Origin: an uncultured Lachnospiraceae bacterium
GTDB lineage: Bacteria > Bacillota > Clostridia > Lachnospirales > Lachnospiraceae
DNA length: 34,741 nucleotides
Reading direction: 5' to 3'
Assembly: GCA_947384285.1 (NCBI GenBank)
Contig: CANDGI010000036.1
Coordinates: 1-34,741, forward strand
Within the stretch, counting starts at the first letter, position 1. The number at the start of each line of letters is the position of its first letter. Position numbers and translations under genes: made by a program. Below are positions 17,087 to 23,528 of the stretch, one piece after another. The notes under the pieces are model-generated. The model saw nothing but the letters and a program-made list of their open reading frames with translations, did not search any database and was not told the origin of the DNA.

Positions 17087-17115
17087 AAAAATGAGGGCTG
17101 CACATTCAGCAGCCC
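17087..17115 (-). terminator. Terminator-like hairpin immediately before hemA
   Basis: Read on the minus strand, GGGCTGC, loop TGAATGT and GCAGCCC (17109-17115, 17095-17101) form a perfect 7-bp GC-rich stem followed by TCATTTTT, which runs directly into the first possible hemA start codon. It either ends the upstream sulfite reductase operon or acts as an attenuator of hemA. Confidence 0.7.
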
Positions 17116-17131
17116 CCGCTTATGCTCATAA

Positions 17132-17160
17132 AGCATAACATATTTTTTATTTTCTGGCAA
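17132..17160 (-). promoter_or_regulatory. Possible hemA promoter
   Basis: Read on the minus strand, TTGCCA (17155-17160), 17 bases, and TATGCT (17132-17137) with an upstream TGT form a moderate sigma-A promoter between yeiH and hemA. The -10 overlaps a small inverted repeat TTATGC/GCATAA. If active, its transcript would pass through the hairpin at 17095-17115 before hemA. Confidence 0.45.
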
Positions 17161-17173
17161 ATCTTTCGCGCCC

Positions 17174-18223
17174 CTACCCGATATACCCTGCAAATAAGAA
17201 TGCAAAGATATAGGAAGAAGCTGCCACGCATGCCCAGGTAATTCCACCCAAAGCAATGGGTTTTAATCCCTTGGAAAATACATCCTTAAATTTAATCTTA
17301 AATCCTACGCCCGCCAATGCAGATGCGAACAGGAATTTGCTGACCACCTTCAAAAGATCGCTTCCAACATCGCTGAACACTCCATATGTATTCAAACCTG
17401 CCATAACTACAAACCAGAGAATGAACATTGGGAATGTTTTCTTTACAACTGCCAAAATACTGTCATTGCTTCCTGCCTCTCCATTCTTCTTGGCATCCCT
17501 TGCCATCAGAACAGTCCAGACAATTGCAACAAAAATCAGCATTGTCGTACGTACCAGCTTAACATTCAAAGCCCCGCTGAATTCCGGGTTGGCAATCATA
17601 GCCTGGTAAGTAGCCTGGGCTCCTGCCACAGAAGAGGTATCATTGATGGCTGTTCCTGCTACAAATGCAAACTGATTCTCTGTAAATCCAATTGCAGGCG
17701 CAATATAAGGATAGGAGAACGCTGAAATTGTATCAAACAGGAAAATTGCTGCCATACCAAAAGCAATCTCTGCATCTGTCGCCTTGATAATCCGGCTTAA
17801 GGTAGCAATTGCAGTTCCGCCGCAGATACAGGTTCCGCCGCCTACCAAAACAGAAGTATTTTTCGTAACGCCGATTTTCCTTCCTACCAGCATAGCAACG
17901 GCAAAAGAAAGGCAGATATTAAACAGGATTAACGGCATCGCTTTCACGCCGGTTCCCATAATATCAGCAAAGCTTAAGGTTCCGCCTGTTAAAATGATGC
18001 CCCAGTTTAAGAACTGTTTGCTGCAGTAAGTTGTTCCCTCTTTAAAGTCTTTATCTACGCTTGGCATAATGTTACAGATAATCATAGAAACCAGTAACGC
18101 AACCATTGGTCCGCCCATAACCACGCGCCCGAACACGGAAGACTGTAAATCTGTGGATTTTGTTGCCAAAAATCCAATTACCAGGCACAAAACTATCGCG
18201 CCGTATTTTTTCTTTGATTCCAT
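17174..18223 (-). CDS. yeiH: YeiH-family membrane protein (UPF0324), putative sulfur oxyanion transporter
   Basis: This 349-residue integral membrane protein has about ten hydrophobic segments and the family features TYCSKQFLNWGIILTGG, LVGGGTCICGGTAIAT and FVAGTAINDTSSVAGAQATY. The ATG at 18223 is preferred; AGGAG lies 8 bases upstream, directly after the preceding stop. The family is annotated as a putative sulfate exporter, and in enterobacteria yeiH sits next to the LysR gene yeiE, which has been linked to sulfite response. Here it is 18 bases downstream of a sulfite reductase-like gene, with a LysR gene at the head of the cluster, so transport of sulfite or a related anion is a reasonable inference. 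Direction and substrate are not shown by the sequence. Confidence 0.88.
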   Translation of the reverse strand: MESKKKYGAIVLCLVIGFLATKSTDLQSSVFGRVVMGGPMVALLVSMIICNIMPSVDKDFKEGTTYCSKQFLNWGIILTGGTLSFADIMGTGVKAMPLILFNICLSFAVAMLVGRKIGVTKNTSVLVGGGTCICGGTAIATLSRIIKATDAEIAFGMAAIFLFDTISAFSYPYIAPAIGFTENQFAFVAGTAINDTSSVAGAQATYQAMIANPEFSGALNVKLVRTTMLIFVAIVWTVLMARDAKKNGEAGSNDSILAVVKKTFPMFILWFVVMAGLNTYGVFSDVGSDLLKVVSKFLFASALAGVGFKIKFKDVFSKGLKPIALGGITWACVAASSYIFAFLFAGYIG

Positions 18224-18241
18224 TTTCAAAACTCCTCCCAA

Positions 18242-19192
18242 TTAGCAGGTAGCTCCTCCAACTAAATGCAGTTTTGCATCCAGGATTTCCTGCTTTCTTT
18301 CTAAAATATCATTTGCCAGAAGCTGTTTTTCTACTTCTGCAAAGCCGATTCTTGCGATTGTATCTGCAAAACGCTCCCCGGTCTGTCCCTGTTCACGGAA
18401 TAACAGGATTGCCTTTTCTACCGTATCCAGAAGTTCTTCTTCTGTGGTGAAAACCTTAGACAGCGGCTGTCCATGAGCAACCTTCTTGCCCCATCTTCCG
18501 CCTATGTAAATCCTGTAGCCTGGAGTTCCATCTTCAATCACATCAAATGGACATTTCTCAATACAGCGCCCACAGTTATTACAGGTTTCCTGGTCAATGA
18601 CAAGCTCGCCGTCTTCCATCTTTGCTGCGCCCATTGGGCAGGAAGTTTCTACCTGGCATTTCTTGCAGCCGTTGCACATATCCTCATCTACATTGGGAAC
18701 CAGCTGGCCTACGATGCCTAAATCGTTCAAATCCGGCTTTACGCAGTTATTGGGGCATCCGCCAGTTGCAATCTTAAATTTGTGAGGTAATTTCACTGTA
18801 CGGTATCCCTTGTAGAAGCGTTCATGAATCTTCTCAGACAAGTCAAAGGTATCATACAAGCCATACTGGCAGGTAGTTCCTTTGCAGGATACTACTGGAC
18901 GGACTAAGGAACCAGTACCGCCAGTCTCAAGCCCTGCTTTTGCAAGATATTCACGGAAAGGCTCAATATTATCAAAATGGATTCCCCGTACTTCCACCGT
19001 AAGACGCGTGGTAAACTCCACGTCTCCATTTCCAAACTTCTCTGCCGCTTCAGCAATCACTTTTGCCTGCTCTGCTGTGATCTTGCCATTTACCGTAATC
19101 ACACGGCCATTGAATAAATCTGTGCCCTTGTTGTTCAGAAAGCCAAGCGCTTTCACCCTTTTGATTTCCTCAGGTTTAATTGTACATCCCAT
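18242..19192 (-). CDS. Siroheme sulfite reductase-like protein with two ferredoxin clusters (AsrC/DsrA type)
   Basis: This 316-residue protein belongs to the nitrite/sulfite reductase family with an inserted 2[4Fe-4S] ferredoxin module. Residues 1-80 form the ferredoxin-like half-domain; Cys103-X4-Cys108 and Cys146-X3-Cys150 would ligate the siroheme-coupled cluster; Cys173, 176, 179, 185 and Cys204, 207, 210, 214 form two ferredoxin motifs. Length and layout resemble the AsrC subunit of anaerobic sulfite reductase, but the AsrA and AsrB electron-transfer subunits are absent here, so its donor may be ferredoxin or the adjacent flavoprotein. The ATG at 19192 is preferred (AGGAG 10 bases upstream); a TTG at 19201 is too close to that site. 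It sits between the CoA-disulfide reductase and yeiH genes. Sulfite is the likeliest substrate; nitrite is the alternative. Confidence 0.88.
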   Translation of the reverse strand: MGCTIKPEEIKRVKALGFLNNKGTDLFNGRVITVNGKITAEQAKVIAEAAEKFGNGDVEFTTRLTVEVRGIHFDNIEPFREYLAKAGLETGGTGSLVRPVVSCKGTTCQYGLYDTFDLSEKIHERFYKGYRTVKLPHKFKIATGGCPNNCVKPDLNDLGIVGQLVPNVDEDMCNGCKKCQVETSCPMGAAKMEDGELVIDQETCNNCGRCIEKCPFDVIEDGTPGYRIYIGGRWGKKVAHGQPLSKVFTTEEELLDTVEKAILLFREQGQTGERFADTIARIGFAEVEKQLLANDILERKQEILDAKLHLVGGATC

Positions 19193-19226
19193 ACTTCTCA
19201 ATCTCCTTTTCTTTATATATTGCAGA

Positions 19227-20849
19227 TTACGCTTCTACATCATTGAAGGTAATGCCGCCTTCTAACACCTTTGTATTCTTATATCCATAAAATTTCAAGC
19301 GGTTCTGGAGCAGATACGCCCGTTTTCCTTTGTTGCATACCAGCAGGATTTTTTCTTCTGGATCTAAACCGTCCACAGGCCCTTCTACCGTGGTTAATTC
19401 CACATAAGGAGCTCCTTCGATGGAAGGCGCCAGGCATGCGTCCACTACCTTGTAGCCCTCTGCGGCGCCCGCTGCATATTCTGCCGGCGTAAATGTCTCA
19501 AATTTTCCATTAATCTTGTTCATCAATACATTCAGCGTATGTTCAAATGGATGGATCGCCGTAGAGAATGGGGGCGCATAAGCCAAATCCATATCTGCCA
19601 GATCCGTCAGGGTTCCCTTTAACATAATGCCTGTCACAGCAATATCTACCACTTTGTCTACTGCTCCGGCGCCGATCGCCTGCAGGCCCAGAAGCCTTAA
19701 TGAATCTTTATCTGCAATCATCTTAATGACAAATGTGCCTGCGCCTGGGAAATAGTGCGCCTTGTCATCTACCACTGTAATAACGCTCACCGGATGGAAG
19801 CCTTCTGCCTCAGCCTGTGCCTCGGTCAATCCGGTCCTGCCTACATTTAATCCTGGCAGTTTACATACAGCTGTTCCCAGCACGCCCCGGTAGCCAAGCT
19901 CTGCGCCCATCATGTTCTGGGCAATCAAACGGCCGCTGATATTGGCGGTAGATCCCATGGGAGACCATGCTGCTTTTCCAGTCAATGCATTGTGAACCAT
20001 TGCACAGTCGCCTGCTGCATAGACATCTGGAAGATTGGTTTCTCCCTTTTCATTGGTCAGGATGGTTCCTTTGAACATTTCAAGCCCTGTTCCATCCAAA
20101 AATGCTGTATTGGGACGGATTCCTGCGCTGAGCACTACCAAATCAGCTTTGTAAGCTTTCTTGCTGGTAATAACCTTTTCTACCTTGCCGTCCCCTTCGA
20201 TTCCAGTGACCGCAACCCCGGTAACTACCGGAATTCCGCTTTCCTGCAACTTTCCTTCCACATATTCTGCCATTTCAGGGTCAAACCCAGGAAGGGCATG
20301 CTCTGCCATATCCAGGACAAAAGGCCGCACTCCCTGTAATTTCAGGTTCTCGGCAATTTCCAATCCGATATATCCTGCTCCAACTACTACGGCGCGCTTA
20401 ATATTCCCTGCATCCACCACATCGCGGATTTTAATGGCATCCTCTGGAGTCCTTACAAAGAATACGTTTTCCAAATCGCATCCTTCGATCGGGGGCTTGA
20501 TGGGGCTTGCGCCTACAGAAATCACCAGTTTATCATATGCATGAGTCTGTTCTTCTCCTGTCTTTACATTTTTCGCTGTAACCTGTTTCGCTTCCGGGTC
20601 TACTTTAATGGCTTCCGTCTCTGTCAATACGGTAACGCCTGTCAGCTTGGAATACTTTTCCGGCGTATTCACAATCAGCTGCTCCCTGTCCTCAATCACA
20701 TGGCCCACATAATAGGGAAGCCCGCAGCCTGCATAGGAAATGTTTTCTCCCTTATTGAGTACAACCACTTCATTCCCACGGTCTTCCCTCATGAGTTTTG
20801 CAGCTACTTTTGTACCAGCGGCAACTCCTCCAAGTACTAATACTTTCAT
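19227..20849 (-). CDS. CoA-disulfide reductase-like flavoprotein fused to a rhodanese domain
   Basis: This 540-residue protein has an FAD/NAD(P)H pyridine nucleotide-disulfide oxidoreductase body (about 1-445) and a C-terminal rhodanese domain (about 450-540). The flavoprotein part shows GGVAAGTKVAAKL for FAD, the single redox Cys42 in SYAGCGLPYYVG, VVVGAGYIGLEIAENL for NAD(P)H and VYAAGDCAMV. The rhodanese loop is CNKGKRAY with nucleophile Cys505. Such fusions reduce CoA disulfide, polysulfide or CoA persulfide. The ATG at 20849 is preferred, with GGAGGT 5 bases upstream; an ATG at 20882 has none. It is the first gene of the sulfur operon, divergent from a LysR gene. A role in handling persulfide or zero-valent sulfur made or consumed together with sulfite is inferred from the neighbours. 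Plain NADH oxidase activity is an alternative. Confidence 0.92.
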   Translation of the reverse strand: MKVLVLGGVAAGTKVAAKLMREDRGNEVVVLNKGENISYAGCGLPYYVGHVIEDREQLIVNTPEKYSKLTGVTVLTETEAIKVDPEAKQVTAKNVKTGEEQTHAYDKLVISVGASPIKPPIEGCDLENVFFVRTPEDAIKIRDVVDAGNIKRAVVVGAGYIGLEIAENLKLQGVRPFVLDMAEHALPGFDPEMAEYVEGKLQESGIPVVTGVAVTGIEGDGKVEKVITSKKAYKADLVVLSAGIRPNTAFLDGTGLEMFKGTILTNEKGETNLPDVYAAGDCAMVHNALTGKAAWSPMGSTANISGRLIAQNMMGAELGYRGVLGTAVCKLPGLNVGRTGLTEAQAEAEGFHPVSVITVVDDKAHYFPGAGTFVIKMIADKDSLRLLGLQAIGAGAVDKVVDIAVTGIMLKGTLTDLADMDLAYAPPFSTAIHPFEHTLNVLMNKINGKFETFTPAEYAAGAAEGYKVVDACLAPSIEGAPYVELTTVEGPVDGLDPEEKILLVCNKGKRAYLLQNRLKFYGYKNTKVLEGGITFNDVEA

Positions 20850-20908
20850 TTCATACCTCCTTGATTTATTAAAATTCGACAAAATCTTCTATGTTTCCAT
20901 GATAACAC

Positions 20909-20937
20909 TTGTTAAATTATTCGTAAAATAGTAAAAT
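20909..20937 (+). promoter_or_regulatory. Candidate promoter of the LysR gene
   Basis: TTGTTA (20909-20914), 17 bases, TAAAAT (20932-20937). It gives a leader of about 100 bases that contains the candidate LysR sites. The opposing promoter of the sulfur operon should be in the same 193-base interval, but I could not fix it. Confidence 0.5.
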
Positions 20938-20948
20938 TAAAACTATAT

Positions 20949-20997
20949 CATAGGTTTTTCCCTATAGCATAAAAACTGCCTTTCCATAAACCCTATG
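20949..20997. promoter_or_regulatory. Candidate LysR binding sites in the divergent region
   Basis: ATAGG (20950-20954), six bases, then CCTAT (20961-20965) form an inverted repeat; a third half-site CCCTATG occurs at 20991-20997. Location between a LysR gene and the divergent operon is the usual place for such sites. The assignment is by position and symmetry only. Confidence 0.45.
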
Positions 20998-21042
20998 AGA
21001 CAGGCAGGCAAAACATTACATATTTGGAGGATTTGATTTCAC

Positions 21043-21924
21043 ATGGCAACCTTGAAACAATTAAAAACTTTTATCGCAGTAGCGGAATACAAGAAAATGA
21101 ACGAAGCGGCAAAGCATCTGTACATTTCCCAGCCTACCGTAAGCCAGATGATTTCCGACCTGGAAAATGAGTACCAGACCCGGCTTTTTGAACGTCTCCC
21201 GAAAAAGCTCAGCATAACCCCCTCCGGCCTTCTGCTTTTGGAAAGCGCCAGAGAAATTGTTGCCAGCCATGAACATTTGGAACAATCCATGAAAAATGCC
21301 AATTCCAGAAGGCTTCTGCGCATCGGCGCAACACTCACCATCGGCAACACATTGATGGGGACGCTGGTAGAAACCCTGCTAAACCAGCATCCCGATATTG
21401 ATGTGAAGGTATATGTGGACAATACCAAAATCATTGAACACCGCATGCTCCACAATGAGCTGGACATTGCGCTGGTGGAAGGCATTATTGTGCACCAGGA
21501 AATCATTACGGAACCGGTAATCAAAGACCACCTATGCATCATCTGCGGAAATAGGCATCCCTTTGCCGGGCGTACTTCCATTTCTATCGAAGACCTGAGG
21601 CATCAAAACTTTATTTTAAGGGAAAAAGGCAGCGGCACCCGGGCCATTTTTGAAAATATCATGCTGATTCACCACATTCCTTTCACAACCACCTGGGAAT
21701 GCTGCAGCCGGAATGCCATTGTAGATGCAGTGCGCCACAACCTGGGGCTTGGCGTCCTGTCTGAGCGGTGTATTACCGAATATGTAGAAAGCGGGGAAAT
21801 CTTCTGCTGCCCCATAGAAAATGTATCCATGAAGCGCTACTTCTATCTATGCCACAACCAATGCCGGCCCACCACCTCCCAGATGCAGGATTTTGCCGAC
21901 CTGGCAAGAAGCATGGATTTATAG
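21043..21924 (+). CDS. LysR-family transcriptional regulator
   Basis: This 293-residue regulator has an N-terminal winged helix-turn-helix (residues 1-60, with AAKHLYISQPTVSQMISDLENEY) and a periplasmic-binding-like effector domain (about 88-290). It is transcribed away from the CoA-disulfide reductase/sulfite reductase/yeiH operon, the standard arrangement for a LysR gene that controls its divergent neighbour. The layout resembles yeiE-yeiH of enterobacteria and CysL-type regulators of sulfite reductase genes. GGAGG lies 12 bases before the ATG, slightly far. A bidirectional terminator follows. The effector is unknown; sulfite or a reduced sulfur compound is a reasonable guess. Confidence 0.92.
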   Translation: MATLKQLKTFIAVAEYKKMNEAAKHLYISQPTVSQMISDLENEYQTRLFERLPKKLSITPSGLLLLESAREIVASHEHLEQSMKNANSRRLLRIGATLTIGNTLMGTLVETLLNQHPDIDVKVYVDNTKIIEHRMLHNELDIALVEGIIVHQEIITEPVIKDHLCIICGNRHPFAGRTSISIEDLRHQNFILREKGSGTRAIFENIMLIHHIPFTTTWECCSRNAIVDAVRHNLGLGVLSERCITEYVESGEIFCCPIENVSMKRYFYLCHNQCRPTTSQMQDFADLARSMDL

Positions 21925-21992
21925 CTATTACTTTATTCGCCGGGCAGATCCAGGACTCCCCCTGGAAACGCGCGCCGCTGGGCGTAACCAAA

Positions 21993-22026
21993 AAAACAGT
22001 ACCCCATCCAGTTGGAGTACTGTTTT
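21993..22026. terminator. Bidirectional terminator between convergent genes
   Basis: AAAACAGTAC (21993-22002) and GTACTGTTTT (22017-22026) are a perfect 10-bp stem, extended inside by CCA/TGG. On the minus strand the stem runs into seven T residues, on the plus strand four. It serves the LysR gene and the convergent gene ending at 22043. Confidence 0.85.
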
Positions 22027-22042
22027 CTGCAGACAATTCTAT

Positions 22043-22858
22043 TTACTGTTTCAAATCCATCTGGACAGACTGGAAATTTGTCTTAAACATTGCACCGCCG
22101 TTGTTGTACAATCCCTTTCCTCTGGTGCCGCCAGAAGTCTGCTTCACAACGCCTGCGTCTGAATTTGCTGCTTTATCGCTTTGCCCAAGCATCACTGCCT
22201 GGATCCTTGCCATCCGCCGAGCCTCTTTTTCAAGCTCCGCCTTCTGTTCTTTTTGAAGCTTGGAAGCGTCCGCCCCTCTCACTGCATCCTGAGCCCTCTC
22301 CGCTTCCCGTATGCTGGCTGTTCTGTCTGCCTTGGCTTGAGCCTTTGCCAGTGTACTTACCTGATCTGCGGCTGTCCTTGCAGAAAGGCTTTCTTGTATC
22401 ATGCCCGAAGGCGCCTTGCGGACACCTTCTCCTGCCTTGGAACCGTCGGCGTTCCTGCCGTTTTGCCTATCAGTTCCGCTGTCTGGCCGCTGTTCCCCGG
22501 TATCTTGTGCAGCCTGAGCTTTCTGCTGTTCCTTTGCTGCTTCCACGGAAGCATTTTCCTTCTGCTCTTTCTTAGCTTTTGCAGCCTTTTCTTCTTCCTG
22601 CTGCTTCTTCTGCTCTTCCAATTGCCGCTGCCTAAGCTCCCGCTTCAAGTCCGCGATTTCCTGCTGTATTTTCTGCCTTCTATCTGCTTTTTCCTCTGCA
22701 GTCATTTCTGCGTCGGAAAAAACCTCCTGCCGCCTTTTCTGGGCTGCTGTGATTTTGCCCTGAATCTCCTTGCTGGCAGAATCCTGCGCCACGCTGGCCG
22801 GCTCTTTCGCTGCCTGGATGGCAGTTCCCGCTGTCTTCACATTGCTAACCTTAATCAT
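22043..22858 (-). CDS. Ala/Gln/Lys/Glu-rich helical protein, unrecognised
   Basis: I do not recognise this 271-residue protein. Residues 25-105 are strongly helical and charged; the segment with QGKITAAQKRRQEVFSD...MTAEEKADRRQKIQQEIADLKRELRQRQ resembles the short coiled-coil pattern of FlxA-like proteins, but that is only a pattern match. A low-complexity KKQQEEEKAAKAKKEQKE stretch follows, then a disordered Gly/Asp/Gln-rich linker (about 110-150), a second helical region (about 155-225) and a C-terminus with GGTRGKGLYNNGGAMFK. There is no signal peptide or membrane segment. AAGGGGG precedes the ATG, and upstream lies the 72-bp duplicated unit that carries promoter-like elements. A terminator follows at 21993-22026. 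Coding status is supported by composition, binding site and terminator. Confidence 0.75.
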   Translation of the reverse strand: MIKVSNVKTAGTAIQAAKEPASVAQDSASKEIQGKITAAQKRRQEVFSDAEMTAEEKADRRQKIQQEIADLKRELRQRQLEEQKKQQEEEKAAKAKKEQKENASVEAAKEQQKAQAAQDTGEQRPDSGTDRQNGRNADGSKAGEGVRKAPSGMIQESLSARTAADQVSTLAKAQAKADRTASIREAERAQDAVRGADASKLQKEQKAELEKEARRMARIQAVMLGQSDKAANSDAGVVKQTSGGTRGKGLYNNGGAMFKTNFQSVQMDLKQ

Positions 22859-22879
22859 AACCTTAACCCCCTTTCCTCA

Positions 22880-23023
22880 ATCATTCCGTGATATGGCATG
22901 GCCGCCTGGGCGCACTTCGGCGCATATAATATTTTCTGATATTATACCATAATCACTCCGTGATATGGCACGGCCGCCTGGGCGCACTTTGGCGCGTATA
23001 ATGTTTGCTGACATTATACCATA
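22880..23023. repeat. Tandem duplication of a 72-bp unit with a covarying palindrome
   Basis: Unit 1 is 22880-22951 and unit 2 is 22952-23023, differing at only a few positions. Each has a GC-rich half containing GGCCGCCTGGGCGCACTT and an AT-rich palindrome: TATAATAT/ATATTATA with loop TTTCTG in unit 1 (22925-22946), TATAATGT/ACATTATA with loop TTGCTG in unit 2 (22997-23018). The two arms change together, keeping the pairing. On the minus strand both palindromes contain TGGTATAAT, an extended -10 box, pointing at the 271-residue protein gene. Confidence 0.9.
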
Positions 23024-23083
23024 CCACTCCCTTTTTTTCTATATAAAATTTTCTTGAATTCCACAAATCTCATTTACATCTCA

Positions 23084-23113
23084 TTTACAAAACGAAACAA
23101 GTTCTGGTATACT
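23084..23113 (+). promoter_or_regulatory. Promoter of the 62-residue protein gene
   Basis: TTTACA (23084-23089), 18 bases, TATACT (23108-23113), with TGG just before the -10 as an extended element. The start of transcription is expected near 23120, 39 bases before the ATG. Confidence 0.65.
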
Positions 23114-23158
23114 TACATTACAGCAAATAACTATCAAATACAAAAGGACGGTGATGAT

Positions 23159-23347
23159 ATGCCAAACAGTGCAGATATCACTAAGGACTCTGCTGCCGAA
23201 TTTTCAAGGCTGCAAAATTGGATGACCGCTATCAAAGATAAGGATATGGCAACATATAATTCCATGCATGATAGGTATATTGAATTAAAGGTAACCTTAA
23301 CAGGTTTAGGCGTTAACCTAACAGAACTTGACAAAACAAAAGAATAA
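23159..23347 (+). CDS. Small 62-residue soluble protein, function unknown
   Basis: The ATG at 23159 follows AAAGGACGGTGATGAT and gives a 62-residue, mostly helical protein without membrane segments or cysteines. An ORF open from 23054 would start upstream of the predicted promoter and is rejected. Recognisable stretches are EFSRLQNWMTAIKDKDMATYNSMHDRYIELKVTLTGLGVNLTELDK, suggesting two amphipathic helices. The gene has its own promoter and its own hairpin terminator, so it is an independent unit. I do not know the family. Confidence 0.75.
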   Translation: MPNSADITKDSAAEFSRLQNWMTAIKDKDMATYNSMHDRYIELKVTLTGLGVNLTELDKTKE

Positions 23348-23353
23348 TATTGC

Positions 23354-23400
23354 AAGAGTATAACTCCTATTTGTATTTCCAGAAAGGGTTATGCTCTTTT
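23354..23400 (+). terminator. Terminator of the 62-residue protein gene
   Basis: AAGAGTATAAC (23354-23364) pairs with GTTATGCTCTT (23388-23398) with one G-U pair, followed by TTTATTGTTATT. Confidence 0.85.
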
Positions 23401-23528
23401 TATTGTTATTGCGTAAATTTTAAAAAAATGGGCATACTGACAGCAACGGCTTACATACATGGGCGGCGCAGCAAAGCGCACAGTCCTGGCTGTGAACCAT
23501 TTCTACAAAAAACTGCAGGAGGCTCATC

